Assembly: GCA_965279405.1 (NCBI GenBank)
Contig: OZ257157.1
Location: 3,658,001 to 3,722,000, forward strand
DNA: 64,000 bases
Reading direction: 5' to 3'
Source: CBDDIP01 sp965279405
Lineage (GTDB): Bacteria > Actinomycetota > Acidimicrobiia > Acidimicrobiales > Ilumatobacteraceae
Position numbers and translations under genes: made by a program. Shown here piece after piece: positions 49,356 to 60,412 of this stretch. The notes below the pieces were generated by a model. It was given only the letters and a program-made list of their open reading frames with translations. It did not search any database and had not been told where the DNA came from. The stretch's first letter is position 1, and each line of letters opens with the position of its first letter.

Positions 49356-51770
49356 TCAGTCGAGTGCTCGGCGGGCGATCGTCTTCGGCTCGCGGCCGCC
49401 GAGGAGCCAACCGAGCACGGTGACGATGAGCGGCAGGCCGACCGCGATCCACAGCAGGTTGCCGAACGGGATCGGGGTGAGCCGATCGAGCTCGTCGTGG
49501 AACGCGGCGATCATGCCGACGTAGGCGCCCGCCGTGCCGAGCACGACACCGGGGATCGCCAGCGCGGCGGCGGTGCTCGCCGTCATCGCTCGACGAGTGA
49601 GCGCCCCCGCTCCGGTCGCGGTCAGGGTGCGGATGTCGCGCGCCGACTCGCTGCGGATCAGCCCGACGGCCATCGCCACGATCGCCATGGCCATCAGCAC
49701 GCCGACCAACGTCGCACCGTTGCGCACCGCTGCCGGTCCGTCCTGCACCTCGCGCACCTCGATCTGCAGCCCGGCGGCCGCCGCGGCGGCGCGAGCGGCG
49801 CGGATCTGTCCGCTCGAGAGCGCGTGCGGCGATTCCACGATCCAACCGACGCGACCGGTGGCCCAGCCGTTGCGCTCGATCGCCGCTGAGGTGATCAAGG
49901 CGTTCGGTGCCTGCTCGTTGCGGGGCAGCGACGCGCCCTGGAGCACGGCTCGCGGTCCGTTGGGATCCGGTCGTTTGCCGACGTCGGAGAGCACGTAGCC
50001 CTTGTCCGCGACGTTGGTCAGCACGTCGGTGGCCGCATCGATCGAGCTCTCGTCGATGCCGTAGAGCGCGAGCAGCTCCGGGGTGGCGAGGTAGGGGAGG
50101 GTGACGGCCTGGATCTCGTGCTCGCCCACGAACTGCAGCAGCGCCACGGGTTGGTGAGATCCGGCTCCGAAGGCGAGGTCCAGCGGCACGGCCGTCTGGC
50201 CGCTGCCCATCGCGTCCGCGACCGTCGCCGCGCGAGCGTCCAGATCGGTGAGCTGCGCGTCGGTGAGGCCGGGGTCGATGTTCTCGTCGGCGATCCGGAT
50301 CAGCATCTCGCTGCGCGACAGGTTGCCGCTGCCGGCCGCCGGCTCACTGAGCGCGGCGATGACGATCAGGCTGACGGCGATGCTCAGGCTGAGCGTGATC
50401 GCCGCGAGCGATGCGGCGGCGCGCGCCTGGAAGCGGCCGAGGTCGCGCAACGCGAGCCGGGGCGCGAACGGCAGCCTCGGGGCGAGCGCGGCGAATCGGT
50501 TGATCGCCGCCGGAGTGGCGAAGATCGAGCCGAGCACGACGGCGATGAGGCCGAACATCAGCAGGACCGGGCGTGCGTCCTCGTGTCCCGGGTGTGAGAA
50601 CCCGATCGCCAGCACGCCGCCGACGCCGAGTGCGATGGCAACGAGGAGCGATCGGTGGATCGGCTGCGGCCGCGCCGGACGGCCGGACAACGCGGCCACG
50701 ACCGGGAGGCGCGTGGTCGTGCGCGCCGGCCACCACGCGGCGGCGGTCGCGGCGACGATCGCCATCGCACCGAGCCCGGCGATGAGCGCGACGGGGAGGT
50801 CGAAGCGGCCGAGCCGGTGGTCTGCGGCACGTTCGACAGCGGGAGCGGCGATGAACCAGGTGGCGATGCCGACCACCGTCCCCGCCATGGCGGCAGCGAT
50901 GCCGACGAGCACGCCGTTGGCGATCATCACCAGGCGGACGTGACGATCGGTGGCGCCGATCGCGGCGAGCAGACCGAGCTGCCGTTGCCGGCGTTGAGCC
51001 AACACGACGAACCCGGCAGCAGCGATGAGCCCGACGAGCGAGAGCGCGACGGTCGCCGCCGCATAGATCGACACGACGACGATCGGTCGATCGTCTCCCT
51101 TCGCGGCGAGACGGAACCGAACGTTGCCGGGAGCGACGTCGGCCGGGCGCTCGGATGTGTCGTCGAAGTGGAGCAGCACGTCGACGACGTCGGCCGTGGC
51201 GATGCTGCCCGGTGCGACGAGCACGAATTCGTCGCTGAGCTTCGACGGGTTCTCGACGATGCCGACGACCGTCACGGCGGACGCAGCGAGTCGGCCGTCT
51301 CCGACCTCGATGGTCGTCCCGATCGACGCCGCGAACGTGTCCGCTGCGCCGGACGTCAGCGCCACCTCGCCGGTCGTCGACGGGTAGCGGCCGCGCACGA
51401 GGTGGAGCATCGGGCCGCCGAACGTGGCGTCGGCAGCCTGATCACGCACGTCGAGTTGCTCGCTCGATCCCGGGACGGTCGTGCGGATGTGGGCGATCAC
51501 ATCGACGTCACCGAACCGATCGCGCAGCGCGCTGACGCTCGCTTCGGTCGCTGTCGTGTCGGTGACCTCGATCTGCGCCAGCGCACTCGCCGAGCCGAGC
51601 TCTCCCGCCGAATCCGCCGTGCTGGTCACCGTCACCGCGACGATGACACCGGCCACGGCGGCGCCGACCGCGACGGTGAGCAGGAGCAGCACGACGAGCT
51701 GCTGGCGCAGTTCGCGGCGGAACATGCGGACCGCCCACCGCACGATCGGCCGCCGGCCGGAGCCGGTCAC
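49356..51770 (-). CDS. FtsX-like ABC transporter permease
   Basis: An 804-residue permease with two FtsX-like domains, about eight to ten transmembrane helices (FRRELRQQLVVLLLLTVAVGAAV at the start; ALAIPGVVLGTAGAYVGMIAAF and LLWIAVGLPLIVTVLGWLLG near the end), and two large extracellular domains. Functions with the ATPase encoded upstream in lipid, lipoprotein or antimicrobial-peptide export. GTG 51770 overlaps the ATPase stop by GTGA. Confidence 0.9.
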   Translation of the reverse strand: MTGSGRRPIVRWAVRMFRRELRQQLVVLLLLTVAVGAAVAGVIVAVTVTSTADSAGELGSASALAQIEVTDTTATEASVSALRDRFGDVDVIAHIRTTVPGSSEQLDVRDQAADATFGGPMLHLVRGRYPSTTGEVALTSGAADTFAASIGTTIEVGDGRLAASAVTVVGIVENPSKLSDEFVLVAPGSIATADVVDVLLHFDDTSERPADVAPGNVRFRLAAKGDDRPIVVVSIYAAATVALSLVGLIAAAGFVVLAQRRQRQLGLLAAIGATDRHVRLVMIANGVLVGIAAAMAGTVVGIATWFIAAPAVERAADHRLGRFDLPVALIAGLGAMAIVAATAAAWWPARTTTRLPVVAALSGRPARPQPIHRSLLVAIALGVGGVLAIGFSHPGHEDARPVLLMFGLIAVVLGSIFATPAAINRFAALAPRLPFAPRLALRDLGRFQARAAASLAAITLSLSIAVSLIVIAALSEPAAGSGNLSRSEMLIRIADENIDPGLTDAQLTDLDARAATVADAMGSGQTAVPLDLAFGAGSHQPVALLQFVGEHEIQAVTLPYLATPELLALYGIDESSIDAATDVLTNVADKGYVLSDVGKRPDPNGPRAVLQGASLPRNEQAPNALITSAAIERNGWATGRVGWIVESPHALSSGQIRAARAAAAAAGLQIEVREVQDGPAAVRNGATLVGVLMAMAIVAMAVGLIRSESARDIRTLTATGAGALTRRAMTASTAAALAIPGVVLGTAGAYVGMIAAFHDELDRLTPIPFGNLLWIAVGLPLIVTVLGWLLGGREPKTIARRALD

Positions 51771-52486
51771 GAGGTCTGCTCGGCGAGCAGCGACTCCGGG
51801 CCCGCCGCGCCGCCCGTCTGATCGACGAGGTGGCCGTCGCGCAGGAACACCACGCGGTCGGCCCACGATGCAAGGTGGGCCTCATGGGTGACGACGACGC
51901 CTGCGGCGCCGGCCCGGCACTCGTCGCGCAGGAGCCGCATCACCGACTCGCTGTTCACCGAGTCGAGCGCGCCTGTCGGTTCGTCGGCGAGCAGCAGCCG
52001 GCGCTCGCCGATGACGGCGCGGGCGATCGCCACACGTTGACGCTCGCCACCGGAGAGGTCGTCGGGGAAGTGCTCGGCGCGGTCGAGCATGCCGAGTCGG
52101 TCGAGCGCGTCGAGCGCGCTGCGGCGCGCCGGCTTCGCGCCGACGCCGTCGAGCTCCAGTGGCATTGCCACGTTCTCCGCAGCGGTGAGCCCGGCGAGGA
52201 GGTTGAAGTCCTGGAACACGAACCCGATCGAGCGCCGCCGCAGCTGCGCTCGCGCCTTCGTCGTCATGGCCGTCACGGCGACGTCACCGATGACGACCTC
52301 GCCACTCGTCGGCTCCTCGAGCGTGCCGGCGATCGTCAGCAGGCTGCTCTTGCCGGAGCCGCTCGGCCCCATGATCGCCACGAGCTCGCCGCGCTCGACG
52401 GCGAGGTCGACGCCGCGCAGCGCGTGCACCTCGGTCGCGCCCTCGCCATACCGCTTGACGATCCGGCGCATCGACAGCCAGCTCAT
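51767..52486 (-). CDS. ABC transporter ATP-binding protein, LolD/MacB type
   Basis: A 239-residue ATPase: Walker A GPSGSGKSS, Q-loop VFQDFNLLAG, signature LSGGERQRVAIARA, Walker B LLLADEPTGALD, H-loop VVTHEAHLA. The sequence resembles the LolD/MacB/YhbG-type exporters that pair with FtsX permeases. ATG 52486 overlaps the PadR stop; coupled to the permease. Confidence 0.95.
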   Translation of the reverse strand: MSWLSMRRIVKRYGEGATEVHALRGVDLAVERGELVAIMGPSGSGKSSLLTIAGTLEEPTSGEVVIGDVAVTAMTTKARAQLRRRSIGFVFQDFNLLAGLTAAENVAMPLELDGVGAKPARRSALDALDRLGMLDRAEHFPDDLSGGERQRVAIARAVIGERRLLLADEPTGALDSVNSESVMRLLRDECRAGAAGVVVTHEAHLASWADRVVFLRDGHLVDQTGGAAGPESLLAEQTS

Positions 52487-53088
52487 GACCTGGCCCCGAG
52501 CCGGCGGCGACGAGCGGTGACGGCGGGCGTCGGGTTGGTCGGTGCAGCGACAGCCGGAGCCGAGGGTGGCACCGGGGCGCCATCGCGCCGGAGGCGCACC
52601 TCTGCGGTGTCCAGCCATCGCACGGCACCCTCCAGGCGGAACAGCTCGGCGTCGACGACGAGCGCGAGTGCCACGTCGTCGGCCGCTGCGTCGGCCTTGA
52701 CCGCGGTGTAGCGCTGCATGACCTGGATCAGGTGGCGGCGGTGGACCTGGATGACGTCGTGCACGTCGATGCCCGGCACCTGGACTGCGACGAGCACCTT
52801 GATCAAGAGCTCGTCGCGCGGCGGGTGGTCGTCGCCGGCCGGCGAGCGAAGCCACTCGAGCAGCTCCTCGTTGCCATCGGTCGTGATCCGGTAGCCCTTC
52901 TGCGGCCCTTCCGCGCCGTCTTCGGAGGCGACCAGGCCGTCGCGCTCCAGCCGCTGGAGCGTGGTGTACACCTGGCCGACGTTCAGCGGCCAGACCTCGC
53001 CGGTGCGGGCCTCGAACTCCGTGCGCAGCTGCAGCCCGTACTTCGGGCCCTCGCTGAGCAGGGCAAGGAGGGCGTGGCGGACGCTCAT
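52483..53088 (-). CDS. PadR family transcriptional regulator
   Basis: A 201-residue PadR regulator. The winged helix is HALLALLSEGPKYGLQLRTEFEARTGEVWPLNVGQVYTTLQRLERDGLV. A C-terminal Pro/Ala/Arg-rich tail (about 45 residues) is longer than usual. ATG 53088 rather than in-frame upstream codons that cross the operator. First gene of the PadR-ATPase-permease operon, likely autorepressed. Confidence 0.92.
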   Translation of the reverse strand: MSVRHALLALLSEGPKYGLQLRTEFEARTGEVWPLNVGQVYTTLQRLERDGLVASEDGAEGPQKGYRITTDGNEELLEWLRSPAGDDHPPRDELLIKVLVAVQVPGIDVHDVIQVHRRHLIQVMQRYTAVKADAAADDVALALVVDAELFRLEGAVRWLDTAEVRLRRDGAPVPPSAPAVAAPTNPTPAVTARRRRLGARS

Positions 53089-53109
53089 CGGGCGACTCGA
53101 TCCAAGTGC

Positions 53110-53132
53110 ATACCCCGTACTATACCGGGTAT
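53110..53132. promoter_or_regulatory. PadR operator candidate
   Basis: ATACCCC-N9-CGGGTAT (one extra C in the left arm) with an inner GTACTATAC, an AT-rich-ended inverted repeat typical of PadR sites. Located 22-44 bp upstream of the PadR start. Confidence 0.65.
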
Positions 53133-53155
53133 CTACACCGATGTGTCGATCGTCC

Positions 53156-53242
53156 GTGAGTCTGGATGCCACGGGTGGCACCCGAACTCACGAAACCGCT
53201 GGTTGCGTGAGTTTCGGTGCCGCGGGTGGCACCCGAACTCAC
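53156..53242. repeat. Two tandem hairpin repeats upstream of ppc
   Basis: Two hairpin-forming units, 53156-53191 and 53207-53242, 51 bp apart and nearly identical, share GGGTGGCACCCGAACTCACG. In the second, GTGAGTT..CGGTGCC pairs with GGCACCCGAACTCAC. They fill the divergent region between the PadR and ppc genes. Confidence 0.8.
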
Positions 53243-53339
53243 GAAGGTGACCAGGGCCCGGGGAGGGGACGGCGGCCGGCGGTGCTGCGCGCAGAACGCT
53301 GACCCGTCGGAAATCGTCGCTGCCGTACCCTGTGCCACC

Positions 53340-56099
53340 GTGGCCGACCGCGCGCAGGACCAACCCGTCGGCGACGACATCCGACTGCTCGGACGTCTGC
53401 TCGGCGACGTCGTTCGCGAGCAGGCCGGCGAAGGGGTCTATGCGCTGGTCGAGCGGGTGCGGCAGGCAGCCGTTGCCGAACGCCGCGTCGGCGGTGCCGG
53501 TCTGGCCGAGACCGAAGCCGAGCTGCTCGGCGCGGACATCGACGACCAGCTCCACGTGATCCGTGCCTTCGCCTGGATCTCGCTGCTGGCGAACACTGCG
53601 GAGGACGTGCACCACGAACGTCGACGGCGCTTCCATCGCGCGGCCGGGTCCGGTCACCAGGAGGGCAGCCTGGCGGCGACGTTCGACGCGCTCCAGCGCG
53701 CCGGCGTGTCCGACGCGGACGTCACCCGGCTGCTCGGCGAGATCGCGGTGAGCCCGGTGCTGACGGCGCACCCGACCGAGGTGCGGCGCAAGACGGTGCT
53801 CGACGCGCTTGCACGCGTCGCCGACCACCTTGCCGAGCGCGGCCGCATCCCTGCCGATGACCCCGAGCGAGCCGAGATCGAGGATGCGTTGCGACTCGAG
53901 GTGCTCACGCTGTGGCAGACGGCGATCCTGCGGCTGTCCAAGCTCCGCGTTCGCGACGAGGTCGTCGAGAGCCTGCGGTACTACGAGACGAGCCTGTTCG
54001 AGGTGATCCCCGCGCTGCAGCGCGACGTGCTCGCCGAGCACCGCCGCCGTTGGCCCGACGCACCGCCACTCGACGACGGCGATCTCGGCCCGGTGATCGC
54101 CATGGGGTCGTGGATCGGTGGCGACCGCGACGGCAACCCGTTCGTCACCGCCGACGAGCTGCGCTTCGCCACCGGTCGCCAGGCGAAGGTTGCGCTGGAG
54201 CACCACGTGCGATCGATCCAGCGCCTCTGGGTGCAGCTGGCGATCTCGTCGCGGTTGGCGACGCCGACGGAGGATCTGCTGGCGTTGGCCGGTGCGTCGC
54301 GCGACGACTCGCCGTTCCGCATCGACGAGCCGTATCGACAGGCGCTGCGCGGCATGCATGCTCGCTTGTACGCCCTCGCCGCATCGGTCGTCGACGTCGT
54401 CGACGTTCCACCGCCGCACGCGGCGCTGCCGGCCTACGAGTCGATCGACGATCTCGCCGCCGACCTCGACGTCGTGATCGCCTCCCTGCGCTCGCACGGT
54501 GCCGCTGCCTTGGCCGATCAGCTGGTGCTGCCCGTGCGCCGCGCCGTCGCCTCGTTCGGCGGACACCTCTGCAGCCTGGACATGCGTCAGAACTCGGCGG
54601 TGCACGAGGTGGTCGTGGCCGAGCTGCTCGCGGCGGCCGGCGCGTGTGCGAACTACCGCGAGCTCGACGAAGCGGCACGCGTCGCGGTCCTGCTCGATGA
54701 GCTGCGGTCGCCGCGGTTGCTGCGGAACCCGTGGACGTCGTCCTGGTCGGACCTGGCTCGCGGTGAGCTCGAGGTGATGGACGCCGCTGCCGACGCGGTG
54801 CGTCGTCACGGCGCGGCGATCGTGCCGCACGCGGTGATCTCCAAGGCCGAGTCGGTCAGCGATGTGCTCGAGGTGGCCGTGCTGCTGAAGGAGTGCGGGC
54901 TGCTGATCCCGGGCGATGCGCCACGGTCGACGGTCGACATCGTTCCCCTGTTCGAGACCATCGACGACCTGCACCGCGCTCCGGCCACGCTGGCCGCGCT
55001 GCTGCGCCTGCCGGCATACCGCTCGATGATCGACGCGCGCGGCGGCTGGCAGGAGGTGATGATCGGGTACTCCGACTCGAACAAGGACGGTGGCTACCTG
55101 ACGTCGACGTGGAGCCTGTACCAGGCGCAGACCGCCCTGGTGGAGGTGGCTCACGGCGCAGGCGTGCGGCTTCGGCTGTTCCACGGTCGCGGTGGCACGG
55201 TGGGCCGTGGTGGTGGGCCGGCGTACCAGGCGATCCTGGCTCAGCCGGCGGGCAGCGTCGACGGTTCGCTGCGGATCACCGAGCAAGGGGAGATGGTCGC
55301 GGCGAAGTTCTCGCAACCGGCCTCGGCTCGACGGAACCTCGAGACGCTCGTCGCGGCGACGATCGGCGCCTCACTGCAACCGCGCACGGCGACGGCGATC
55401 GATGCCCGCTTCGAGGTGACCGCTGAGCGGCTGTCCGACTCAGCCATGCGTGCCTACCGAACGCTGGTCTACGACGATCCGGACTTCATCGACTTCTTCC
55501 GTTCGATCACGCCGATCGGTGAGATCGCCCGGCTGAACATCGGGTCGCGACCGGCGTCGCGCACCGCCTCGAACCGGATCGAAGACCTCCGCGCCATCCC
55601 GTGGGTGTTCGGGTGGGCGCAGTGCCGGTTGTCGATCCCCGCCTGGTACGGCGTGGGCACGGCACTCGACGAGCTCGTGGCTGCCGACGGTGATGCGGCC
55701 GACCTGCTGGTCGAGATGCACGCGTCGTGGCCCTTCTTCCGTTCGATCGTCGACAACATGGGCATGGTGCTGGCCAAGACCGATGTGCAGATCGCTGCTC
55801 GCTACGCCTCGCTGGTCGGCGACGAAGCGCTGCGCGACCGCCTGTTCGGCACGATCATCGCCGAGCACGAGCGGGTCACCCGCTGGCACGCGCACATCAC
55901 CGGCAGCACCGATCTGCTGGCCGGCAACCCGGCCTTGGCTCGCAGCATCGCCAACCGCTTCCCGTACCTCGACCCACTGCACGTGCTGCAGGTGGAGATG
56001 CTCCGCCGCTTCCGTGCCGGCGACGACGACGAGCTCGTCACTCGAGCGCTCGAGCTGACGATCAACGCCATCGCCACCGGCCTGCGCAACAGCGGGTAG
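53340..56099 (+). CDS. ppc: Phosphoenolpyruvate carboxylase
   Basis: A 919-residue PEP carboxylase, which makes oxaloacetate from PEP and bicarbonate, feeding the citric acid cycle. The catalytic His144 is in VLTAHPTEVRRK, Lys582 in GYSDSNKDGGY, and the glycine loop is FHGRGGTVGRGGGP. MGSWIGGDRDGNP and the C-terminal LRNSG match the family. GTG 53340 gives the normal length. Tandem hairpins lie between it and the PadR operon. Followed 45 bp later by a PEP-utilising domain protein. Confidence 0.97.
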   Translation: MADRAQDQPVGDDIRLLGRLLGDVVREQAGEGVYALVERVRQAAVAERRVGGAGLAETEAELLGADIDDQLHVIRAFAWISLLANTAEDVHHERRRRFHRAAGSGHQEGSLAATFDALQRAGVSDADVTRLLGEIAVSPVLTAHPTEVRRKTVLDALARVADHLAERGRIPADDPERAEIEDALRLEVLTLWQTAILRLSKLRVRDEVVESLRYYETSLFEVIPALQRDVLAEHRRRWPDAPPLDDGDLGPVIAMGSWIGGDRDGNPFVTADELRFATGRQAKVALEHHVRSIQRLWVQLAISSRLATPTEDLLALAGASRDDSPFRIDEPYRQALRGMHARLYALAASVVDVVDVPPPHAALPAYESIDDLAADLDVVIASLRSHGAAALADQLVLPVRRAVASFGGHLCSLDMRQNSAVHEVVVAELLAAAGACANYRELDEAARVAVLLDELRSPRLLRNPWTSSWSDLARGELEVMDAAADAVRRHGAAIVPHAVISKAESVSDVLEVAVLLKECGLLIPGDAPRSTVDIVPLFETIDDLHRAPATLAALLRLPAYRSMIDARGGWQEVMIGYSDSNKDGGYLTSTWSLYQAQTALVEVAHGAGVRLRLFHGRGGTVGRGGGPAYQAILAQPAGSVDGSLRITEQGEMVAAKFSQPASARRNLETLVAATIGASLQPRTATAIDARFEVTAERLSDSAMRAYRTLVYDDPDFIDFFRSITPIGEIARLNIGSRPASRTASNRIEDLRAIPWVFGWAQCRLSIPAWYGVGTALDELVAADGDAADLLVEMHASWPFFRSIVDNMGMVLAKTDVQIAARYASLVGDEALRDRLFGTIIAEHERVTRWHAHITGSTDLLAGNPALARSIANRFPYLDPLHVLQVEMLRRFRAGDDDELVTRALELTINAIATGLRNSG

Positions 56100-56143
56100 C
56101 ACATCCCTCCCGTGACGGGCACCCGAACGTGGCACGATGTGCC

Positions 56144-57898
56144 ATGGCACTCGCCGATGGGGGCGCGCTCTCGCCGTACCCCGACGGTCGTTGGTGGTTG
56201 ATCGACCACCTCGGCAGCACGCAGTTCCCGCTGATGTGTCGCGGCAACACGGGTGAGGTGTACCCGAACGTGGTCACCCCGCTGACCGGCTCGATCGTCA
56301 ACGTGCCGTTCGCTCGGGGCCAGACACGACTCGCCTCCGAGATGGGGCTGGCGACGCGCCGTCAGCTCGCCGAGTTCGACGGCGTCACCTCCGCGCTTGC
56401 TGCGGTGCACGCCGGCTACCTGTTCGCCAACGTGTCGTTGGCGCGCAGCGCGGCCAGCCGCACCCCCGGCCTCACCGTCGACATGGTCGACAACCAGATG
56501 TTCGGCCTCAGCGGAGCGCCCGCGCACGTCCGCGTTCGCGGCGAGCGTTCTCCTGTCGCCACCGCGCGTTCGATGGCGGCGATCGGGCGCGGTCTGCTGC
56601 GACCGAACGATCGGCTCCTGCTCGACGCCCGTCGACAGATCGATGCGGCGGTGGGTGCCGCAGGCCCGGCCGCCTCGGCGACTGATGCCGAGCTGATCGC
56701 CCGTGGCACGTCTGCGGCACCGGTGCTGGAGCGGATGATGCACGACCTGCTCCGCGCCAGCTCGTTTGCCGGCATCGGACGCTCGATGATCGAGCGGATC
56801 CTGGGCCTCGAAGCGAGCGGCGACGAGGCCGGAACGGTGAACCGACTCACTGCTGGCATCGGCACCGTCGAATCGGCCGAACCCGCTGTTGCGCTCTGGG
56901 CGCTCGGTCGGTTGGCAGCAACCGATCCGACCGTGGCATCGATGTTCGACGACGGCCTCGACGGGCTCGATCGCCGGCTGCGGACCTCGACGGCCAGCAC
57001 GGTGGAGCAGTTCGTCAACCAGTTCGATGCGTTCCGCGCCGCGCACGGCTCACGCGGGCCGGACGAGTGGGAGCTGGCGTCGCCGACGTGGGGGAGCGAG
57101 CCGGCCATCGGTCTGGCGATGATCGATCGGCTCCGCCACGCGCCTGCCGAGCGCGACCCGGTCGAGGTCGGGCGTCGTCTGGCCGTCGATCGCGACGCGC
57201 TCGTCTCGACGGTTCGAGCGAGCGTGGGACGCGCTCGTCGCCGGCCGTTGGACGTCGCACTGCGGGCGGCGACGTTCTACGGCAGCCAGCGCGAGGCGAC
57301 GAAGGCCGCCGTGGTTCGCTTCCTGAACCCGATGCGCCAAGGCTTTGCCGAGCTCGCCCGCCGCCACGACGTCCCCCACGACGACCTCTTCCTGCTGACC
57401 ATCGACGAGCTCCCCGGGTTCGTCGCCGACCCGTCGAAGTCGGCCGATGTCGTCGCCGAGCGGCGGGTCCGTCGCGACTACCTGCAAGCGCGCATCCCGC
57501 CGTTCTGGTTCCACGGCGAGATCCCGCCGCCGCACACGTGGGTCGTGCGTGCCGAACGGATGCGGCCCGACGCGGCGCCGCGAACGCTGCACGGCATCGG
57601 CGTCTGCTCGGGCACCGCGACGGGCCCGGCTCGGGTGATCGACGACCCGAGCGATCCGGGTGCGCTGCAGCCCGGCGACATCCTCGTCGCTCCGATCACC
57701 GACCCGGCGTGGACGCCGTTGTTCCTCGCGGCGGCGGGCGTCGTCGTCGACGTCGGCGCGCAGCAGAGCCACGCCGCCATCGTCGCCCGCGAGCTCGGCA
57801 TCCCGGCAGCGGTCAGCGTCACCGGCGCCTCGACGACCATCCCGGACGGTGCCGTGATCACCGTCGACGGCGGCACGGGCATCGTCACCGTGCACTGA
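56144..57898 (+). CDS. PEP-utilising His-domain protein without ATP-grasp
   Basis: A 584-residue protein whose C-terminal about 80 residues are the mobile swivelling His domain of PEP synthase and rifampin phosphotransferase (GDILVAPITDPAWTPLFLAAAGVVVDVGAQQSHAAIVARELGIPAAV), with the phospho-His in QSHAAIVARE. Residues about 1-480 resemble the substrate-binding region (VNVPFARG, RRDYLQARIPPFWFHGEIPPP), not the ATP-grasp. Such a protein needs a separate ATP-grasp partner. ATG 56144. The ppc gene just upstream uses the same metabolite. Confidence 0.8.
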   Translation: MALADGGALSPYPDGRWWLIDHLGSTQFPLMCRGNTGEVYPNVVTPLTGSIVNVPFARGQTRLASEMGLATRRQLAEFDGVTSALAAVHAGYLFANVSLARSAASRTPGLTVDMVDNQMFGLSGAPAHVRVRGERSPVATARSMAAIGRGLLRPNDRLLLDARRQIDAAVGAAGPAASATDAELIARGTSAAPVLERMMHDLLRASSFAGIGRSMIERILGLEASGDEAGTVNRLTAGIGTVESAEPAVALWALGRLAATDPTVASMFDDGLDGLDRRLRTSTASTVEQFVNQFDAFRAAHGSRGPDEWELASPTWGSEPAIGLAMIDRLRHAPAERDPVEVGRRLAVDRDALVSTVRASVGRARRRPLDVALRAATFYGSQREATKAAVVRFLNPMRQGFAELARRHDVPHDDLFLLTIDELPGFVADPSKSADVVAERRVRRDYLQARIPPFWFHGEIPPPHTWVVRAERMRPDAAPRTLHGIGVCSGTATGPARVIDDPSDPGALQPGDILVAPITDPAWTPLFLAAAGVVVDVGAQQSHAAIVARELGIPAAVSVTGASTTIPDGAVITVDGGTGIVTVH

Positions 57899-57920
57899 TG
57901 CCGCCGCGCGGTGCCGGTGA

Positions 57921-58774
57921 TCAGGCCGGACCGATCGGGCTGCCCATCTCGCCGTTCCACTCGTCCCACGGCTGCGGTTGCTGTGCGTAGCCGCCGCTCG
58001 CGCTCCATCCGCCGTCGATGCTGAGCACGACGCCGGTGACGAAGCTCGACGCGTCGGAGGCGAGGAACAGGAACGGCCCGACCAGTTCGGGCAGCTCACC
58101 CATCCGGCGCATCGGTGTGCGGCTGCGCATCCAGTCGGCCATGCCGGAGTCCTCGAGCAGCGTGCGCGTCATCTCCGAGACGAAGAAGTTCGGCGCCAAC
58201 GCGTTGACGCGCAGGTTGCGATCGCCCCACTCACACGCCAGCAGGCGGGTGAGCTGGTTGACGCCGCCCTTCGCCGCGAAGTAGCCCGCGGTGCGGTTCT
58301 CCGACCCGGCGTTGCCGAAGATCGACGAGAGGTTGATGATGCTGCCGCCGCCACCACGCAACATGTCCGGTGCGGCGGCGCGGGTCATGTAGAAGAGGCC
58401 GATCAGGTCGGTGTTGACCATCTTGGCGAACATCTCCGGTTCGCACCGCTCGGTGCGCACGAGCCGGTCGTCGGCCCAGCCCGCGTTGTTGACGAGGATG
58501 TCGATGTGCCCGAACTCGGCCATCGCCTGTTCGACGACGCGAGCGCAGTCGTCGAACACCGTGACGTCACCGGCAACGGCGAGGCATCGCCGGCCGAGCG
58601 ATTCGATGTCGCGCTTGGTGTCCTCCAGCTTGTCGACCGAGCGCGCGGTGACGACGACGTCCGCCCCGGCGCTGGCGAGGATGTGCGAGAACAGCACGCC
58701 CAGGCCGTACGACGCGCCGGTGACGATGGCCACCTTGCCGTCGAGGCGGAACGGGGTGACGGTGTCGATCGCGG

Positions 58775-58778
<4 letters not shown>
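57921..58778 (-). CDS. Short-chain dehydrogenase/reductase
   Basis: A 285-residue SDR. The cofactor loop is VTGASYGLGVLFSHILA, NNAG is in IDILVNNAGWAD, Ser in INLSSIFGN, Tyr-Lys in GYFAAKGGVNQLT, and FFVSEMTRTLL gives the substrate lid. Extended C-terminal tail (SASGGYAQQPQPWDEW) is unusual. ATG 58778 overlaps the acyl-CoA ligase stop. Oxidises a hydroxy intermediate, perhaps in lipid or aromatic degradation. Confidence 0.93.
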
Positions 58779-60316
<1,538 letters not shown>

Positions 60317-60347
60317 GGCCGATCCCCCGATCTCCTCAAACGCCCCT

Positions 60348-60367
60348 AGTTGACGACTGTATCAACT
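60348..60367. promoter_or_regulatory. AGTTGAC inverted repeat operator, left copy
   Basis: AGTTGACGACTGTATCAACT, arms AGTTGA and TCAACT with 8-nt spacer, 32 bp upstream of the acyl-CoA ligase start at 60316. The sister copy is at 61248. Probable site for the TetR protein at 60413-61129. Confidence 0.82.
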
Positions 60368-60412
60368 CTCTCGACGGCGCGATCCACCGTGCCGCGGCTG
60401 CCTTCTCGGGGT

